NCBI GenBank assembly: GCA_016196065.1
Contig: JACPYL010000015.1
Location: 1 to 64,000, forward strand
Source: Acidobacteriota bacterium
GTDB lineage: Bacteria > Acidobacteriota > Terriglobia > Terriglobales > Acidobacteriaceae
DNA length: 64,000 bases
Direction: 5' to 3'
The position numbers and the translations under genes are program-made. The notes under the pieces are model-generated. The model was not told the DNA's origin. It saw nothing but the letters and a program-made list of their open reading frames with translations, and ran no database searches. Numbering within the stretch: the stretch's first letter is position 1; each line of letters begins with the position of its first letter. Positions 1 through 10,858 of this stretch are shown piece after piece.

Positions 1-1227
1 ACGAATCGTCTCTACTACACCAATCCTCAGCTGCATGAATTTGAATCGGTGGTCGAAGATGTCTTGCCTCCCTCGGGTGCCGAGAATCGTCATGGCGTAA
101 TTTTGCGGGAGACTGCTTTTTATCCCACGAGCGGCGGACAAGTGTTTGACACGGGCTGGTTGACGGCCGGCGCGCAGGATCGAGTGAGAGTCGCCGAAGT
201 GGCTGACATGGAAGACGGCAGGATTGTTCACTATCTGGAGGCGCCAGCGAAACTGGCTCCGGGCGAAGTCCTGCGCGGGAATATTGATGCCGAGCGGCGT
301 CGCGACCACATGCAGCAACATTCCGGCCAGCACGTTCTGTCGGCGGCGTTCATCGAGTTGTATCAGATTCCTACAGTTTCGTTTCATATGGGAGAAGACT
401 ATTGCTCGATTGATCTCACGACGCCGTCGTTGAGTGCGAAACAGATCGAGGGGGCAGAGCGGCGGGCAAACGAAATCATCTTCGAGAATCGCCCGGTGAC
501 GATTCGGTTTGTTTCGCGAGCGGAGGCAGAGAAACTCGGCTTGCGTAAATTGCCTCCCGCAGAGCGGGACGAATTGCGATTGATCGAAGTGGCGGACTTT
601 GATTTGTCAGCGTGCGGCGGAACACATGTCAGCGCCACGGGACAGATCGGATCCATCCTGTTGCGCAAGACGGAAACCGTGCGGCAGGGAATACGAGTGG
701 AGTTCGTCTGCGGCGGACGCGCGGTGCGGACGGCGCGTCGCGACTATGGTGCTCTGAGCGAATCCGCCAAGCTGTTTTCGACGCAGTTGTGGGACGTGCC
801 GGAACAGATTCGCAAAACATTTGACGAGACGAAGTCGGTTCGTAAGCAGCGGGAAGAGGCATTGGAGGAACTCGCCGCCGCTATGGCATCGTCGGCACTG
901 AGCTATCAGCAGGAGAAGAATGGCTGCAAGGTCGTGGTACGGCAGTTCGACGACCGGGATACCAGCTTTGCAAAGTTATTTGCACAGAAGGTAGCCCGTG
1001 CAGGAGTGCCAGCCGTGGCGCTGGTCGCCAGTACGATCGAGCCGGCGGGAGTCATCTTCGCGCAGGCTGCTGGCGGGGCCGGGGATATGGGAGCTCTCCT
1101 GAAGCAGATGCTTGCAACCGTCGGTGGGCGTGGCGGAGGAACACGGGACTTCGCGCAGGGAGGACTTCCCGTCGGCACTGATGTAAAGCGGTTGCTTGAA
1201 GAAGCGATGGGTACAATCGAAGCGTAG
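1..1227 (+). CDS. Alanyl-tRNA editing protein (AlaX-like with DHHA1 domain), 5' partial
   Basis: The reading frame is open from base 1, so the start lies just outside the window; the GTG at 49 is internal, because the upstream codons read like the usual family start (TNRLYYTNPQLHEF). The protein resembles the editing half of alanyl-tRNA synthetase: an HxxxH zinc site (HMQQHSGQH), the second zinc pair in CGGTHV, then a C-terminal DHHA1-like region ending in the Gly-rich stretch GGRGGGTRDFAQGG. There is no class II catalytic core. Members of this family act in trans in the cytoplasm to hydrolyse mis-charged Ser- or Gly-tRNA(Ala). The zinc ligands are all present, so it should be active. It may share a transcript with the kinase gene downstream, but the 138-base gap makes this uncertain. 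Confidence 0.88.
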   Translation, partial: TNRLYYTNPQLHEFESVVEDVLPPSGAENRHGVILRETAFYPTSGGQVFDTGWLTAGAQDRVRVAEVADMEDGRIVHYLEAPAKLAPGEVLRGNIDAERRRDHMQQHSGQHVLSAAFIELYQIPTVSFHMGEDYCSIDLTTPSLSAKQIEGAERRANEIIFENRPVTIRFVSRAEAEKLGLRKLPPAERDELRLIEVADFDLSACGGTHVSATGQIGSILLRKTETVRQGIRVEFVCGGRAVRTARRDYGALSESAKLFSTQLWDVPEQIRKTFDETKSVRKQREEALEELAAAMASSALSYQQEKNGCKVVVRQFDDRDTSFAKLFAQKVARAGVPAVALVASTIEPAGVIFAQAAGGAGDMGALLKQMLATVGGRGGGTRDFAQGGLPVGTDVKRLLEEAMGTIEA

Positions 1228-1365
1228 AGCGGGTTCGTTCTGGCAACGTGCTTGCGAGCTGCGAACGAGAGCAATCGTAACTGCCAGGCGGTGAATTCGC
1301 ATGTGGGAGCGAGACCAACCCCACGACTGCCGGCAGGTCGCCGGCGCAACGGTCAAATCGATCTC

Positions 1366-2733
1366 ATGGAACAAAGGCTGATTCTCGTCAATCTTTTGAT
1401 CAAGCTGGGCGTGGCTGCGGCCGTGTCGAGCGCGCTGGTGCGGTCGAAAGAATTTAAGAAACTGCTTTTTGCCGAGAAGAGAGAGACCCGCCAAAAAATC
1501 TACCTGACTCTGTGGATGGCGATTCCGATTGCGCTGGGCGTGTGGATTCGCTTTACGAACCGCAGCTTTATTGCGGGCGATGTGGCGCTGGAAACCACGG
1601 TGCTGCTCGGTGTTCTTTGCGGCCGATTGGCGGGTGGTGTGGGGGGCGCGTTGATTGCGCTTCCGGCAACTCTGCATGGCGAATGGGCGGCGCTGCCTTT
1701 CGATATCTTCTGCGGGTTGGTCGCGGGGCAATTGCGGCACGTGGCTCCGGATGAAGAAGATATCTGGTCGTTCTCTCCCTTCATCGATCTGAGTATCTAT
1801 AACTGGATTCGCCGCAACCTGCCAGTCCCGCGGTTGTTCGACTGGCAGATTACATTTCTTCTTACCATCGTTGGATTGCGATTTCTGCAGACGGAATTAT
1901 GGCGATTCTGGCCGCGATCGATCTTCAGCCTCGAACATCCGAATTTCTGGGTGGAAGGCGCGATTTACTTGTCTGCCATCATGGTAGTGGGTACGGAGCT
2001 GAAGATTTACAACAGCGTACGAATTCAGATCAAGCTGGAGGAGCAGGAACGCCTGCTGCTTCAGGCGCGCATGGTCGCGCTGCAGAATCAGATTAATCCC
2101 CATTTTCTGTTCAACACGCTGAACTCGATTTCATCGCTCGTCCGATTCGATCCTGACACGGCGCGCGAAATGATTATCAAGCTGGCGACGATCCTGCGCC
2201 GCCTGCTGAACAGCACCGAGTCGTTTGTCCCGCTGCGAGAGGAACTGGAGTTCATCGACAACTATCTCGACATTGAAGTGGTGCGCTTCGGACGGGATAA
2301 GCTGCGCGTGGTCAAGGAACTGGAACCCGCCTCGCTGGAAGTGATGGTGCCTGCCATGCTCCTACAGCCGCTGGTGGAAAACTGCTTGAAGCACGGGCTG
2401 TCTCCCAAGGTGGAGGGGGGCAGCATTACGCTGCGCAGCCGCGTGATCAAGTCGAGATTGATTATCGAAGTGGAAGACGACGGAGTGGGCATGGGTGCCG
2501 CACAAGTGCTCTCAACGTCGGATGGGGTGACAGGAACCGGGATCGGCATGGCGAACGTGGCCGAACGCCTGAAAGTCCTGTACGGCGATGCGGCCAAGAT
2601 GATGATCGAGAGCCGCGAAGGAGTGGGCACGCAAATCCGGCTCCGGTTACCGGTTGTGCCGCACTCCGCGGAGTTAATGACTACCGCGATTGCTCCAGCA
2701 CCCGCCGGTAGAAGTCTTCATAAAGCGGAATAA
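1366..2733 (+). CDS. LytS/YehU-type sensor histidine kinase, orphan
   Basis: A membrane histidine kinase of about 455 residues. I chose ATG 1366 because the sequence between 1252 and 1366 reads as non-protein-like and residue 1 then begins directly before the first membrane segment. The N-terminal ~210 residues carry several hydrophobic segments (about 5-25, 45-62, 75-105, 160-175, 195-210), like the 5TM-LYT sensor. A short coiled linker follows, then the His-kinase motif QINPHFLFNTLN with phospho-accepting His246, and a GHKL ATPase with the N box VENCLKHG and the glycine box GTGIGMANV. LytS kinases normally pair with a LytTR regulator, but none is adjacent, so its partner must be elsewhere. 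Its 3' end overlaps the convergent bshA by 53 bases. Confidence 0.85.
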   Translation: MEQRLILVNLLIKLGVAAAVSSALVRSKEFKKLLFAEKRETRQKIYLTLWMAIPIALGVWIRFTNRSFIAGDVALETTVLLGVLCGRLAGGVGGALIALPATLHGEWAALPFDIFCGLVAGQLRHVAPDEEDIWSFSPFIDLSIYNWIRRNLPVPRLFDWQITFLLTIVGLRFLQTELWRFWPRSIFSLEHPNFWVEGAIYLSAIMVVGTELKIYNSVRIQIKLEEQERLLLQARMVALQNQINPHFLFNTLNSISSLVRFDPDTAREMIIKLATILRRLLNSTESFVPLREELEFIDNYLDIEVVRFGRDKLRVVKELEPASLEVMVPAMLLQPLVENCLKHGLSPKVEGGSITLRSRVIKSRLIIEVEDDGVGMGAAQVLSTSDGVTGTGIGMANVAERLKVLYGDAAKMMIESREGVGTQIRLRLPVVPHSAELMTTAIAPAPAGRSLHKAE

Positions 2734-3823
2734 TCTTGCTGGTGCAGAAACGCGCGCGGGCTCCGTCTCGGGCTCGCTTTCCCATCGCGCGCAGAGCCGA
2801 TTCATCTCCTAACAGCTCAATCGCATAACGCGCCATGGTCTCGACATCGCCGACATCGGCGAGGTAGCCGTTCATGCCATGTTCGATGACTTCGGGCACG
2901 CCGCCAGCACGAGTCGCGATGGGAACAACTTCGCAAGCCATCGCTTCCAGCGCGGCCAGACCGAAGGATTCGAGTTCGCTGGGCAGGAGCATGATGTCCG
3001 AGATGGCCAGTTTTTCCTGCACGCGATCCTGTTTGCCGAGGAAGAGTACGTGTTCGTGAATGCCTTTCTGCACGGCCAGCCACTCGGCCTGGGAACGGTC
3101 CGGGCCGTCGCCGATCAACAATAATTTCGATGGAATTTTCTTGCGGACGCGGTCGAAGATTTCAATCACATCCAGCAATCGCTTGACTGGGCGAAAATTC
3201 GAAAGGTGGACGAGGATGCGTTCGTCGTCCGCTGCATACTCCCGCCGCTGCTCCGGACTTCCGGCGGCGCGATGATACTCGTCGCAGTTCACAAAGTTAG
3301 GGATGACTTCGATATGTTTCTTGATGTCAAAAATGCTGATGGTCCGTCCCCGCAGATATTGGGAGACCGCGGTGACTCCGTCGCTCTGCTCGATGGAAAA
3401 GCGCGTGATCGGCAGGTACGAGCGGTCGAGACCCACCAGCGTGATATCAGTGCCGTGAAGTGTGGTCACGAAGGGAAGATGGCGGCGCGGTGGAGTGGCC
3501 GCCAACATCTGCCGGGCGAGCATCGCACTGACCGAATGCGGAATCGCGTAGTGAACGTGCAGCAGGTCGAGTTCATAGAGCTGCGAAACTTCCGCCATGC
3601 GCGTGGCGAGGGCCAAGTCGTAGGGCGGATATTCAAACAGTGGGTACCGGGAGACCTCCACCTCGTGATAGTGGATGTTGGAGGCGGTGTCGATCAGGCG
3701 AATGGGCTGGGAATACGAGATGAAGTGGATATCGTGGTCGCGCCGCGCCAGTTCCAGCCCCAATTCGGTGGCGACCACTCCACTTCCGCCGTACGTGGGA
3801 TAACAGGTGATGCCAATCTTCAT
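2681..3823 (-). CDS. bshA: N-acetyl-alpha-D-glucosaminyl L-malate synthase BshA
   Basis: A GT-B fold glycosyltransferase of about 380 residues, the usual BshA length. BshA joins UDP-GlcNAc and L-malate in the first step of bacillithiol synthesis. The N-terminus MKIGITCYPTYGGSGVVA with the GGSG loop is typical of BshA, as is the following HDIHFISYSQPIRL. The C-terminal donor-site motif is ESFGLAALEAMACEVVP. I prefer ATG 3823 over TTG 3835 because the family start is MKIG. No bshB or bshC is nearby. The gene ends inside the 3' end of the convergent kinase gene (53-base overlap), so the two transcripts are antisense at their ends. Confidence 0.9.
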   Translation of the reverse strand: MKIGITCYPTYGGSGVVATELGLELARRDHDIHFISYSQPIRLIDTASNIHYHEVEVSRYPLFEYPPYDLALATRMAEVSQLYELDLLHVHYAIPHSVSAMLARQMLAATPPRRHLPFVTTLHGTDITLVGLDRSYLPITRFSIEQSDGVTAVSQYLRGRTISIFDIKKHIEVIPNFVNCDEYHRAAGSPEQRREYAADDERILVHLSNFRPVKRLLDVIEIFDRVRKKIPSKLLLIGDGPDRSQAEWLAVQKGIHEHVLFLGKQDRVQEKLAISDIMLLPSELESFGLAALEAMACEVVPIATRAGGVPEVIEHGMNGYLADVGDVETMARYAIELLGDESALRAMGKRARDGARARFCTSKIIPLYEDFYRRVLEQSR

Positions 3824-3914
3824 GCCAACTCCCAAGACTGTTCCATTGGATTCCCGGATGATCGTCGCGGATGCAGGCCACAGGCGTCAAGGGCGGGCAA
3901 AATACTGACATAAC

Positions 3915-3954
3915 AAAAAAGGCCGAATCCTGCGGGGAAGTGCAGGATTCGGCC
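3915..3954 (-). terminator. Rho-independent terminator of katG
   Basis: A perfect 13-bp stem (GGCCGAATCCTGC at 3921-3933 and its complement at 3942-3954) has an 8-base loop and is followed on the minus strand by a run of T (plus-strand A at 3915-3920). It lies 125 bases past the katG stop. The remaining sequence from 3955 to 4078 shows no other clear feature. Confidence 0.85.
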
Positions 3955-4078
3955 GCTCGCGGCGGAACCGGACGAAAACGCAGTCTAGTCGCCAGCCGTG
4001 GCCAGTTTGCCGTTCATCATTACCCTCGGCTTTTAGTCCGCGAACGCGACGATACCCCGATACAAACGATAAAACAAG

Positions 4079-6319
<2,241 letters not shown>

Positions 6320-6430
6320 TCAGTTTACAGGATGCTCGGTTTTGTTTCTGTGAGGCAGCGACAGAGACTCAAGACGTTCGGTCAGCGGCCGAAAGTCGTC
6401 CGGCTGTTGCCGCGATTCCACTTTACATCG

Positions 6431-6527
6431 ATGAACCATTGCGAGCGTGAGTAAAGTCTAAAGAAAATAAATCATAGGTAAAAGACCAATGTGTCGATAT
6501 GTGAAATAGAATAAACCTATGGTTCAT
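6431..6527. promoter_or_regulatory. katG-oxyR control region with OxyR-like operator
   Basis: The divergent gap (6272-6553) is AT-rich near oxyR. An ATAG-N7-CTAT element at 6506-6520 matches the half-site form of the known OxyR box (ATAG-N7-CTAT). A second ATAG lies at 6474. Two further inverted repeats overlap it: CATAGGT (6473-6479) with ACCTATG (6515-6521), and ATGAACCAT (6431-6439) with ATGGTTCAT (6519-6527). TAGAAT at 6507-6512 could be the oxyR -10. Inference: OxyR binds here to activate katG and control itself. The second half-site at the canonical 22-base spacing is not well conserved. Confidence 0.55.
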
Positions 6528-6553
6528 GTCGAGAGCTTACGAGTCGCCTAGCC

Positions 6554-7447
6554 ATGGATATCCGCCAGTTGCGTTATTTTTCTGCCATCGTCCGGACCGG
6601 TAGCTTTACCCGCGCCGCCGCTGAACTAGGCATCAGCCAGCCTTCGCTCTCGCAGCAAATTCGTATCCTTGAGCAAAAAATCGGTAACCCGCTCTTCGAA
6701 CGACTGGGGCGATCCGTCCGCTTGACCGCCCACGGCGAAGCGCTCCGTAAGCCCGCCGCCGACATTCTGCAACAGGTCGCGGAAACGGAGTGTTCTCTCG
6801 ATCAGCTTCAGCGAGGAGTGCGCGGAAAGCTTCGCGTCGGAGTGATTCCCACCATCATGCCGTATTTGATCGCGCCCCGCGTCGGCGCTTTTGCCGCCCG
6901 CTTCCCGGATGTGGATCTGCAATTCACCGAAGACACTACACCCCATCTCATCGAACAGTTGCAGTCCGGGGATCTCGATCTGGCCGTATCGGGTCTCCCT
7001 GTTCGAAACCCCGACATCGTGTGCAGCGAACTGACTCGCGAGCCGCTTTTTCTGGCCGTGTCAGAGAAGCATCCATTGGCGGATGAAACGGCCATCGACC
7101 TGGAGGATTTGCAGGGGGAACGATTTCTTCTCCTCAAAGAAGGCCACTGCCTGCGCGACGATGTGCTCCGAACCTGCTTACGGGGCCGCAAGGAACTTCA
7201 TCGCGTCTTTGAGACCGATCAACTCGCCAGCATCTTTCAGTTCGTGCGCTCCGGCTTCGGATTGACCGTTGTCCCTGCGATGACTGCGTCGCATGCAACG
7301 GGATGCCAGCTTATCCCGCTTCGTGGCGGCAGCTTTCGTCGTATCGGATACCTGCGAGCTCGCCGCCATCTCGTCAGCCGTCCCATGCGTGAATTTGCGG
7401 CGTGGCTGCGGACGATTGTGGAGACCAAAACGCTTCCAAAGGGATAG
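6554..7447 (+). CDS. oxyR: Peroxide-sensing LysR-type regulator OxyR
   Basis: A LysR-family regulator of 297 residues: an N-terminal winged helix-turn-helix (about 1-60, SFTRAAAELGISQPSLSQQI) and a substrate-binding-like domain from about residue 90. The redox motif EGHCLRDDVLRTC places cysteines at exactly residues 199 and 208, the two that form the H2O2-sensing disulfide in E. coli OxyR. This, with divergent katG, makes OxyR much more likely than a generic LysR protein. Translation starts at ATG 6554, in the usual position for MDIRQLRYF. It most likely activates katG and binds the shared intergenic region. Confidence 0.93.
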   Translation: MDIRQLRYFSAIVRTGSFTRAAAELGISQPSLSQQIRILEQKIGNPLFERLGRSVRLTAHGEALRKPAADILQQVAETECSLDQLQRGVRGKLRVGVIPTIMPYLIAPRVGAFAARFPDVDLQFTEDTTPHLIEQLQSGDLDLAVSGLPVRNPDIVCSELTREPLFLAVSEKHPLADETAIDLEDLQGERFLLLKEGHCLRDDVLRTCLRGRKELHRVFETDQLASIFQFVRSGFGLTVVPAMTASHATGCQLIPLRGGSFRRIGYLRARRHLVSRPMREFAAWLRTIVETKTLPKG

Positions 7448-7472
7448 TGGGTCACGTCGCAAAAGTCTTAAC

Positions 7473-7558
7473 CACGAAGGTCACGAAGGGAACACGAAGG
7501 TTCACGAAGGGAAGCTTGGTCTTGTTAGACCGTCGCCTGAGGCTTCGTGTTCTTCGTG
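7473..7558. repeat. CACGAAGG short tandem repeat cluster with inverted copies
   Basis: Four CACGAAGG units start at 7473, 7482, 7493 and 7503 (spacings 9, 11 and 10), followed by two inverted CTTCGTG copies at 7543 and 7552, allowing a long imperfect hairpin. It fills the gap between the convergent oxyR and the next gene. This looks like a dispersed intergenic repeat of the REP type; it could also act as a bidirectional terminator. Confidence 0.6.
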
Positions 7559-7595
7559 GTCGTGATTCCTGCCAGCAGCCGCAAGCTGACCTGTT

Positions 7596-9650
7596 TCACT
7601 CCGGCAGATAGGCCAGGTTGTCGAATAGCACGCCTCCTCCATTTTTTAGTTCGAAGGTCACGCGGCTGCTGGGATCGCGCCACTCGGTGCGCAGGCGTTT
7701 CAACTGGCCGGGCTTGAGCGTAAATGATATTTCGCGTTGCTCGGGGGATCGCATGGTGACGGTGGCCTCGCCAGGCCCGTCGTTGTAGGCATCGATGCCG
7801 ACAAATATGCGCGGCCAGTAGAACTGGAACTGCGTGGACGTTGCTTTGGTGTCGGCGAGGGCGAGATTGAACGTTCCGAACCCACCTTGTGGAACATTCA
7901 TGCGCCACTGGTCTGCACCCCAATCGATGACGCCGGAAGGATATTGCCCCTTCAAGATCGTTCCCGCTGGAAGGTGCGGATCGTCGGAAGTCACGTAGTG
8001 GGCCGGTGCGTTGCCGTCTTTTCCTTGAATATCAATGTCGCGAGCATCGGCGTGGCGAATGCGAAGGACATGGGTGGATTCATCGAACGTGTATCCCGGT
8101 TGGTCGAGATCTTTGCGAAGCGTGAGCGGCTTGCCGTTGGCCGTGATGAATTCAGGGGCAAAGTCGAGGCGGAGAACGTCCGACGATTCAGGATCGAAGG
8201 TCGAATAGGTGACGGACCCTTTGCCGTAGTTGATCCGAGTGACGACGGAACTTGATCCCAGCAAATGTGATTCGTCGGCGGGCGCCCATTCGGGCACCGC
8301 CCAGAAGGCGTCCATCAATCGCCGAGGACCGTCCGAATACTCGTCCGTGAACCACCACTGCATGGCGAATGGAGAGTGGGCGGCGAAGGATAGTCCCTGA
8401 AAATAGGTCACCCAATTATAGGAGCGGAAAGCGGCGTCGCGGTACGACACGTCACCCGTCTTTGCAAAATAGAGCGCTTCGACGGCAGCCAGCCTGGATG
8501 TGTGACTGTCACAGCATTGATTTGGTTCGTTGCAGCAAAAGTTGATACCGTTCCCCTGTTCGGTGGTAACGGTTGCGCCGTGCACAATGTACTTGGGCCA
8601 CTTCGGAGTGGTCTTCACCCACTCGATAACGCCTCGCGCATGCTCGCGCCACTGCGGGTCTTTATCAGGATGGAGCAGGACGTAGCGGGCAAACTCCAGT
8701 GGGATCACCTGATTCATGTTGCCCATGCTGGCGATGGTGTCTTCGAAATATCCGACCCAGACATTCTTCGCGAGCGGGTACTTCTGAAACCAATCCCATG
8801 CGCCCGCGCGGACCCGTGTATAGCTGGCGACATCGCCTTGTCCAAGGCGAATGAGTTCGTCGAACAGCATGATCGGCTCGATCACATTGGCGGAATACGG
8901 GCCCATCGCCCTGCCTTCGGCTTTTCCGTCACGAGCCAGCAATCGAACGGGCCACGGAGAGTTGTTTTCGTCTCCTGCCTTGTAGTTCTTTGCCAAAGCG
9001 TCTGCACAGTGGATCGCGGCGCGTAAATATTTTGTATTGCCGGTCATCTCGTAAAGTTTCAAATAGCCGTAGCCGTCTTCACCGACCACGTGCGGCTCGA
9101 TATAGTCTTCGCCGAGCGGGCTCCAGCCGGTGTAGCGCTTCGCACCTGGATTCGCGGATGCGTACGGCACTTGCGGCCAAGCGTAACCTTCCGGGGTCAA
9201 TCCATTTTCAAGTTCGTAGTCCACGAAGCTCTGCAGGAATGTAAGTGTGCGAGGATCTCCCGTGTAGGGATAGAGACGTTCGATGAATCCCTGCATCATG
9301 GCGCGCAGGTAACCGGTGGAATTGGCCCAATGCTGGTCAGGGATGAGTTCGAAGGTGGTGCGATCAAAATCAAAGCAGCAGTAGGAATAATGAAGGCGCT
9401 GCCGATTGTACTGATCCCACAGGATGGTCCATTGCGTCAGGACGTGCGATGAGTAGGAGTAACCGATATTGTCGGGCATCGGCCAAGGGAGGAGCTTGCC
9501 TTGGGCGTCCAGTTGTACCGGATGTCCGGCAATGGTGGGGGCATCGACGGTTGAAGTGACAGGAAAGGGCTTCTGCTGTTGTGCGGCAAGAATCGTCGCG
9601 CAGAGGAATACGGTCAAAATAATTGTCGGAAACTTCGTAATCGGAGTCAT
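7596..9650 (-). CDS. Secreted six-hairpin glycosidase-like protein of unknown substrate
   Basis: A 684-residue exported protein with a clear signal peptide (TIILTVFLCATILAAQQ). The body reads as an alpha/alpha-barrel protein with repeated helical hairpins and aromatic-rich loops (GYSYSSHVLTQWTILWDQ; YAWPQVPYASANPGAKRY; TGDVSYRDAAFRSYNW), which resembles six-hairpin glycosidases and lyases. It has unusual cysteine pairs (HYSYCCFDFD; NFCCNEPNQCCDSH) that may form disulfides or bind metal. The C-terminal ~180 residues look like a beta-sandwich. I do not recognise a specific family or catalytic residues, so the substrate is unknown. It stands alone between convergent oxyR and the tRNA-Leu gene. 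Transport of sugars by the TonB systems further along may be related, but that is only inference. Confidence 0.6.
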   Translation of the reverse strand: MTPITKFPTIILTVFLCATILAAQQQKPFPVTSTVDAPTIAGHPVQLDAQGKLLPWPMPDNIGYSYSSHVLTQWTILWDQYNRQRLHYSYCCFDFDRTTFELIPDQHWANSTGYLRAMMQGFIERLYPYTGDPRTLTFLQSFVDYELENGLTPEGYAWPQVPYASANPGAKRYTGWSPLGEDYIEPHVVGEDGYGYLKLYEMTGNTKYLRAAIHCADALAKNYKAGDENNSPWPVRLLARDGKAEGRAMGPYSANVIEPIMLFDELIRLGQGDVASYTRVRAGAWDWFQKYPLAKNVWVGYFEDTIASMGNMNQVIPLEFARYVLLHPDKDPQWREHARGVIEWVKTTPKWPKYIVHGATVTTEQGNGINFCCNEPNQCCDSHTSRLAAVEALYFAKTGDVSYRDAAFRSYNWVTYFQGLSFAAHSPFAMQWWFTDEYSDGPRRLMDAFWAVPEWAPADESHLLGSSSVVTRINYGKGSVTYSTFDPESSDVLRLDFAPEFITANGKPLTLRKDLDQPGYTFDESTHVLRIRHADARDIDIQGKDGNAPAHYVTSDDPHLPAGTILKGQYPSGVIDWGADQWRMNVPQGGFGTFNLALADTKATSTQFQFYWPRIFVGIDAYNDGPGEATVTMRSPEQREISFTLKPGQLKRLRTEWRDPSSRVTFELKNGGGVLFDNLAYLPE

Positions 9651-9793
9651 TCGAGTCGGCTTGAACCCTCAATATTTCTGGTGAACTGCGACGACCAAGA
9701 AATATACAACCCGGACACCGCTTTCGGGCGTGAGTTCGAACATTAGTTCCGACGGATTGAACTGATAAACTCTCTTCAGTCGCCTGTTTGCGT

Positions 9794-9882
9794 GCCCGGA
9801 TGGCGAAACTGGCAGACGCACGGGACTTAAAATCCCGGGTCCTTAACAGGACGTGACGGTTCAATTCCGTCTCCGGGCACCA
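9794..9882 (+). tRNA. tRNA-Leu (anticodon UAA)
   Basis: A full cloverleaf: acceptor stem GCCCGGA/TCCGGGC, anticodon stem CGGGA/TCCCG with loop CTTAAAA (anticodon TAA at 9828-9830), a long variable arm as in class II tRNAs, T loop TTCAATT, and an encoded CCA at 9880-9882. It decodes UUA. The flanking gaps (9651-9793 and 9883-9994) show nothing else clear. Confidence 0.97.
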
Positions 9883-9994
9883 GATATCTGAATGTTGTGA
9901 AGCACTCGCCTGATCGCTCCTTTTTCGGTGCCGCGTCGCGATATTGAGCGGTGTACGATTCAAATCATCCGGGGTTTCCGGCGCGGAGTCGTAA

Positions 9995-10858
9995 TTGCCC
10001 TCTTGGTTCTTTGTAACCGACCTCCACGGAGCGAGCAGTCGGTATGAAACACTCCTGTCGCGAGTCATATCGGAGCATCCGGCCGCGGTCTTCATCGGCG
10101 GAGATCTGCTGCCGCGAGCTTTTTCCCTGGGCGGATCTCTCGCTGCACAACATGGGGATTTTATTGGGGAATATCTCGTGCCTGAATTCTCACGGGCCCG
10201 CGAGAAACTCGGTAGTCTGTACCCTTCGGTGTTCCTCATCCTTGGCAACGATGATCCCCGTATCGAAGAGGGTGTCATTGAACAGGCCGCCCAACGGGGC
10301 TTATGGCAGCACATCCACGATCGAAAATCCGTTCAAGACCGATTCGACATCTATGGCTACGCGATGGTGCCGCCTACGCCCTTTCTACTCAAGGACTGGG
10401 AAAGATACGATGTCTCACGTTACGTCCCACCGGGCTGCGTTTCACCAGAGGAAGGGCTCCGCAGTCTGCCTTGTTCCGAGAGCGCGGTGAAATGGGGAAC
10501 AATTCAGAAAGACCTGGCAAATCTGACGGGCGAGGTTTCTCTCGATCGCGCGATATTTCTCTTTCACACACCTCCATACGAGACGCCGCTCGATCGGGCG
10601 GCGCTGGACGGCCGCATGTTCGAGCACGTCCCCATCGACGTGCACGTCGGCAGCATTGCCGTGCAGCGCTTCATCGGAGAGCGACAGCCATTGCTCACTC
10701 TGCACGGCCACGTACATGAGTCGACTCGTCTGACCGGCAAGTGGAAGATCAAGATGGGCCGCACCGTGTGCATCAATGGAGCGCACGACGGGCCAGAACT
10801 TGCCTTGGTCCGTTTCGACCCGGAATCTCCAGAGGATGCGACCCGCGAACTCCTCTAG
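9995..10858 (+). CDS. Calcineurin-like metallophosphoesterase
   Basis: A cytoplasmic metallophosphoesterase of 287 residues. The metal-binding blocks appear in order: DLHG (residues 9-12), GGD (about 35-37), GNDD, a histidine block LFHTPP, and GHVHES near the C-terminus. The family hydrolyses phosphomono- or diesters using two metals; the substrate here cannot be read. The start is TTG at 9995, directly after an in-frame TAA, and it is the only start that keeps the first metal motif. Its stop codon shares the palindrome CTAG with the stop of the convergent gene. Confidence 0.82.
   Translation: MPSWFFVTDLHGASSRYETLLSRVISEHPAAVFIGGDLLPRAFSLGGSLAAQHGDFIGEYLVPEFSRAREKLGSLYPSVFLILGNDDPRIEEGVIEQAAQRGLWQHIHDRKSVQDRFDIYGYAMVPPTPFLLKDWERYDVSRYVPPGCVSPEEGLRSLPCSESAVKWGTIQKDLANLTGEVSLDRAIFLFHTPPYETPLDRAALDGRMFEHVPIDVHVGSIAVQRFIGERQPLLTLHGHVHESTRLTGKWKIKMGRTVCINGAHDGPELALVRFDPESPEDATRELL

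Noticed and set aside
1252-1365. 38-residue N-terminal extension of the LytS-type kinase
   Set aside because: Its composition is not protein-like and the first membrane helix begins right after ATG 1366.
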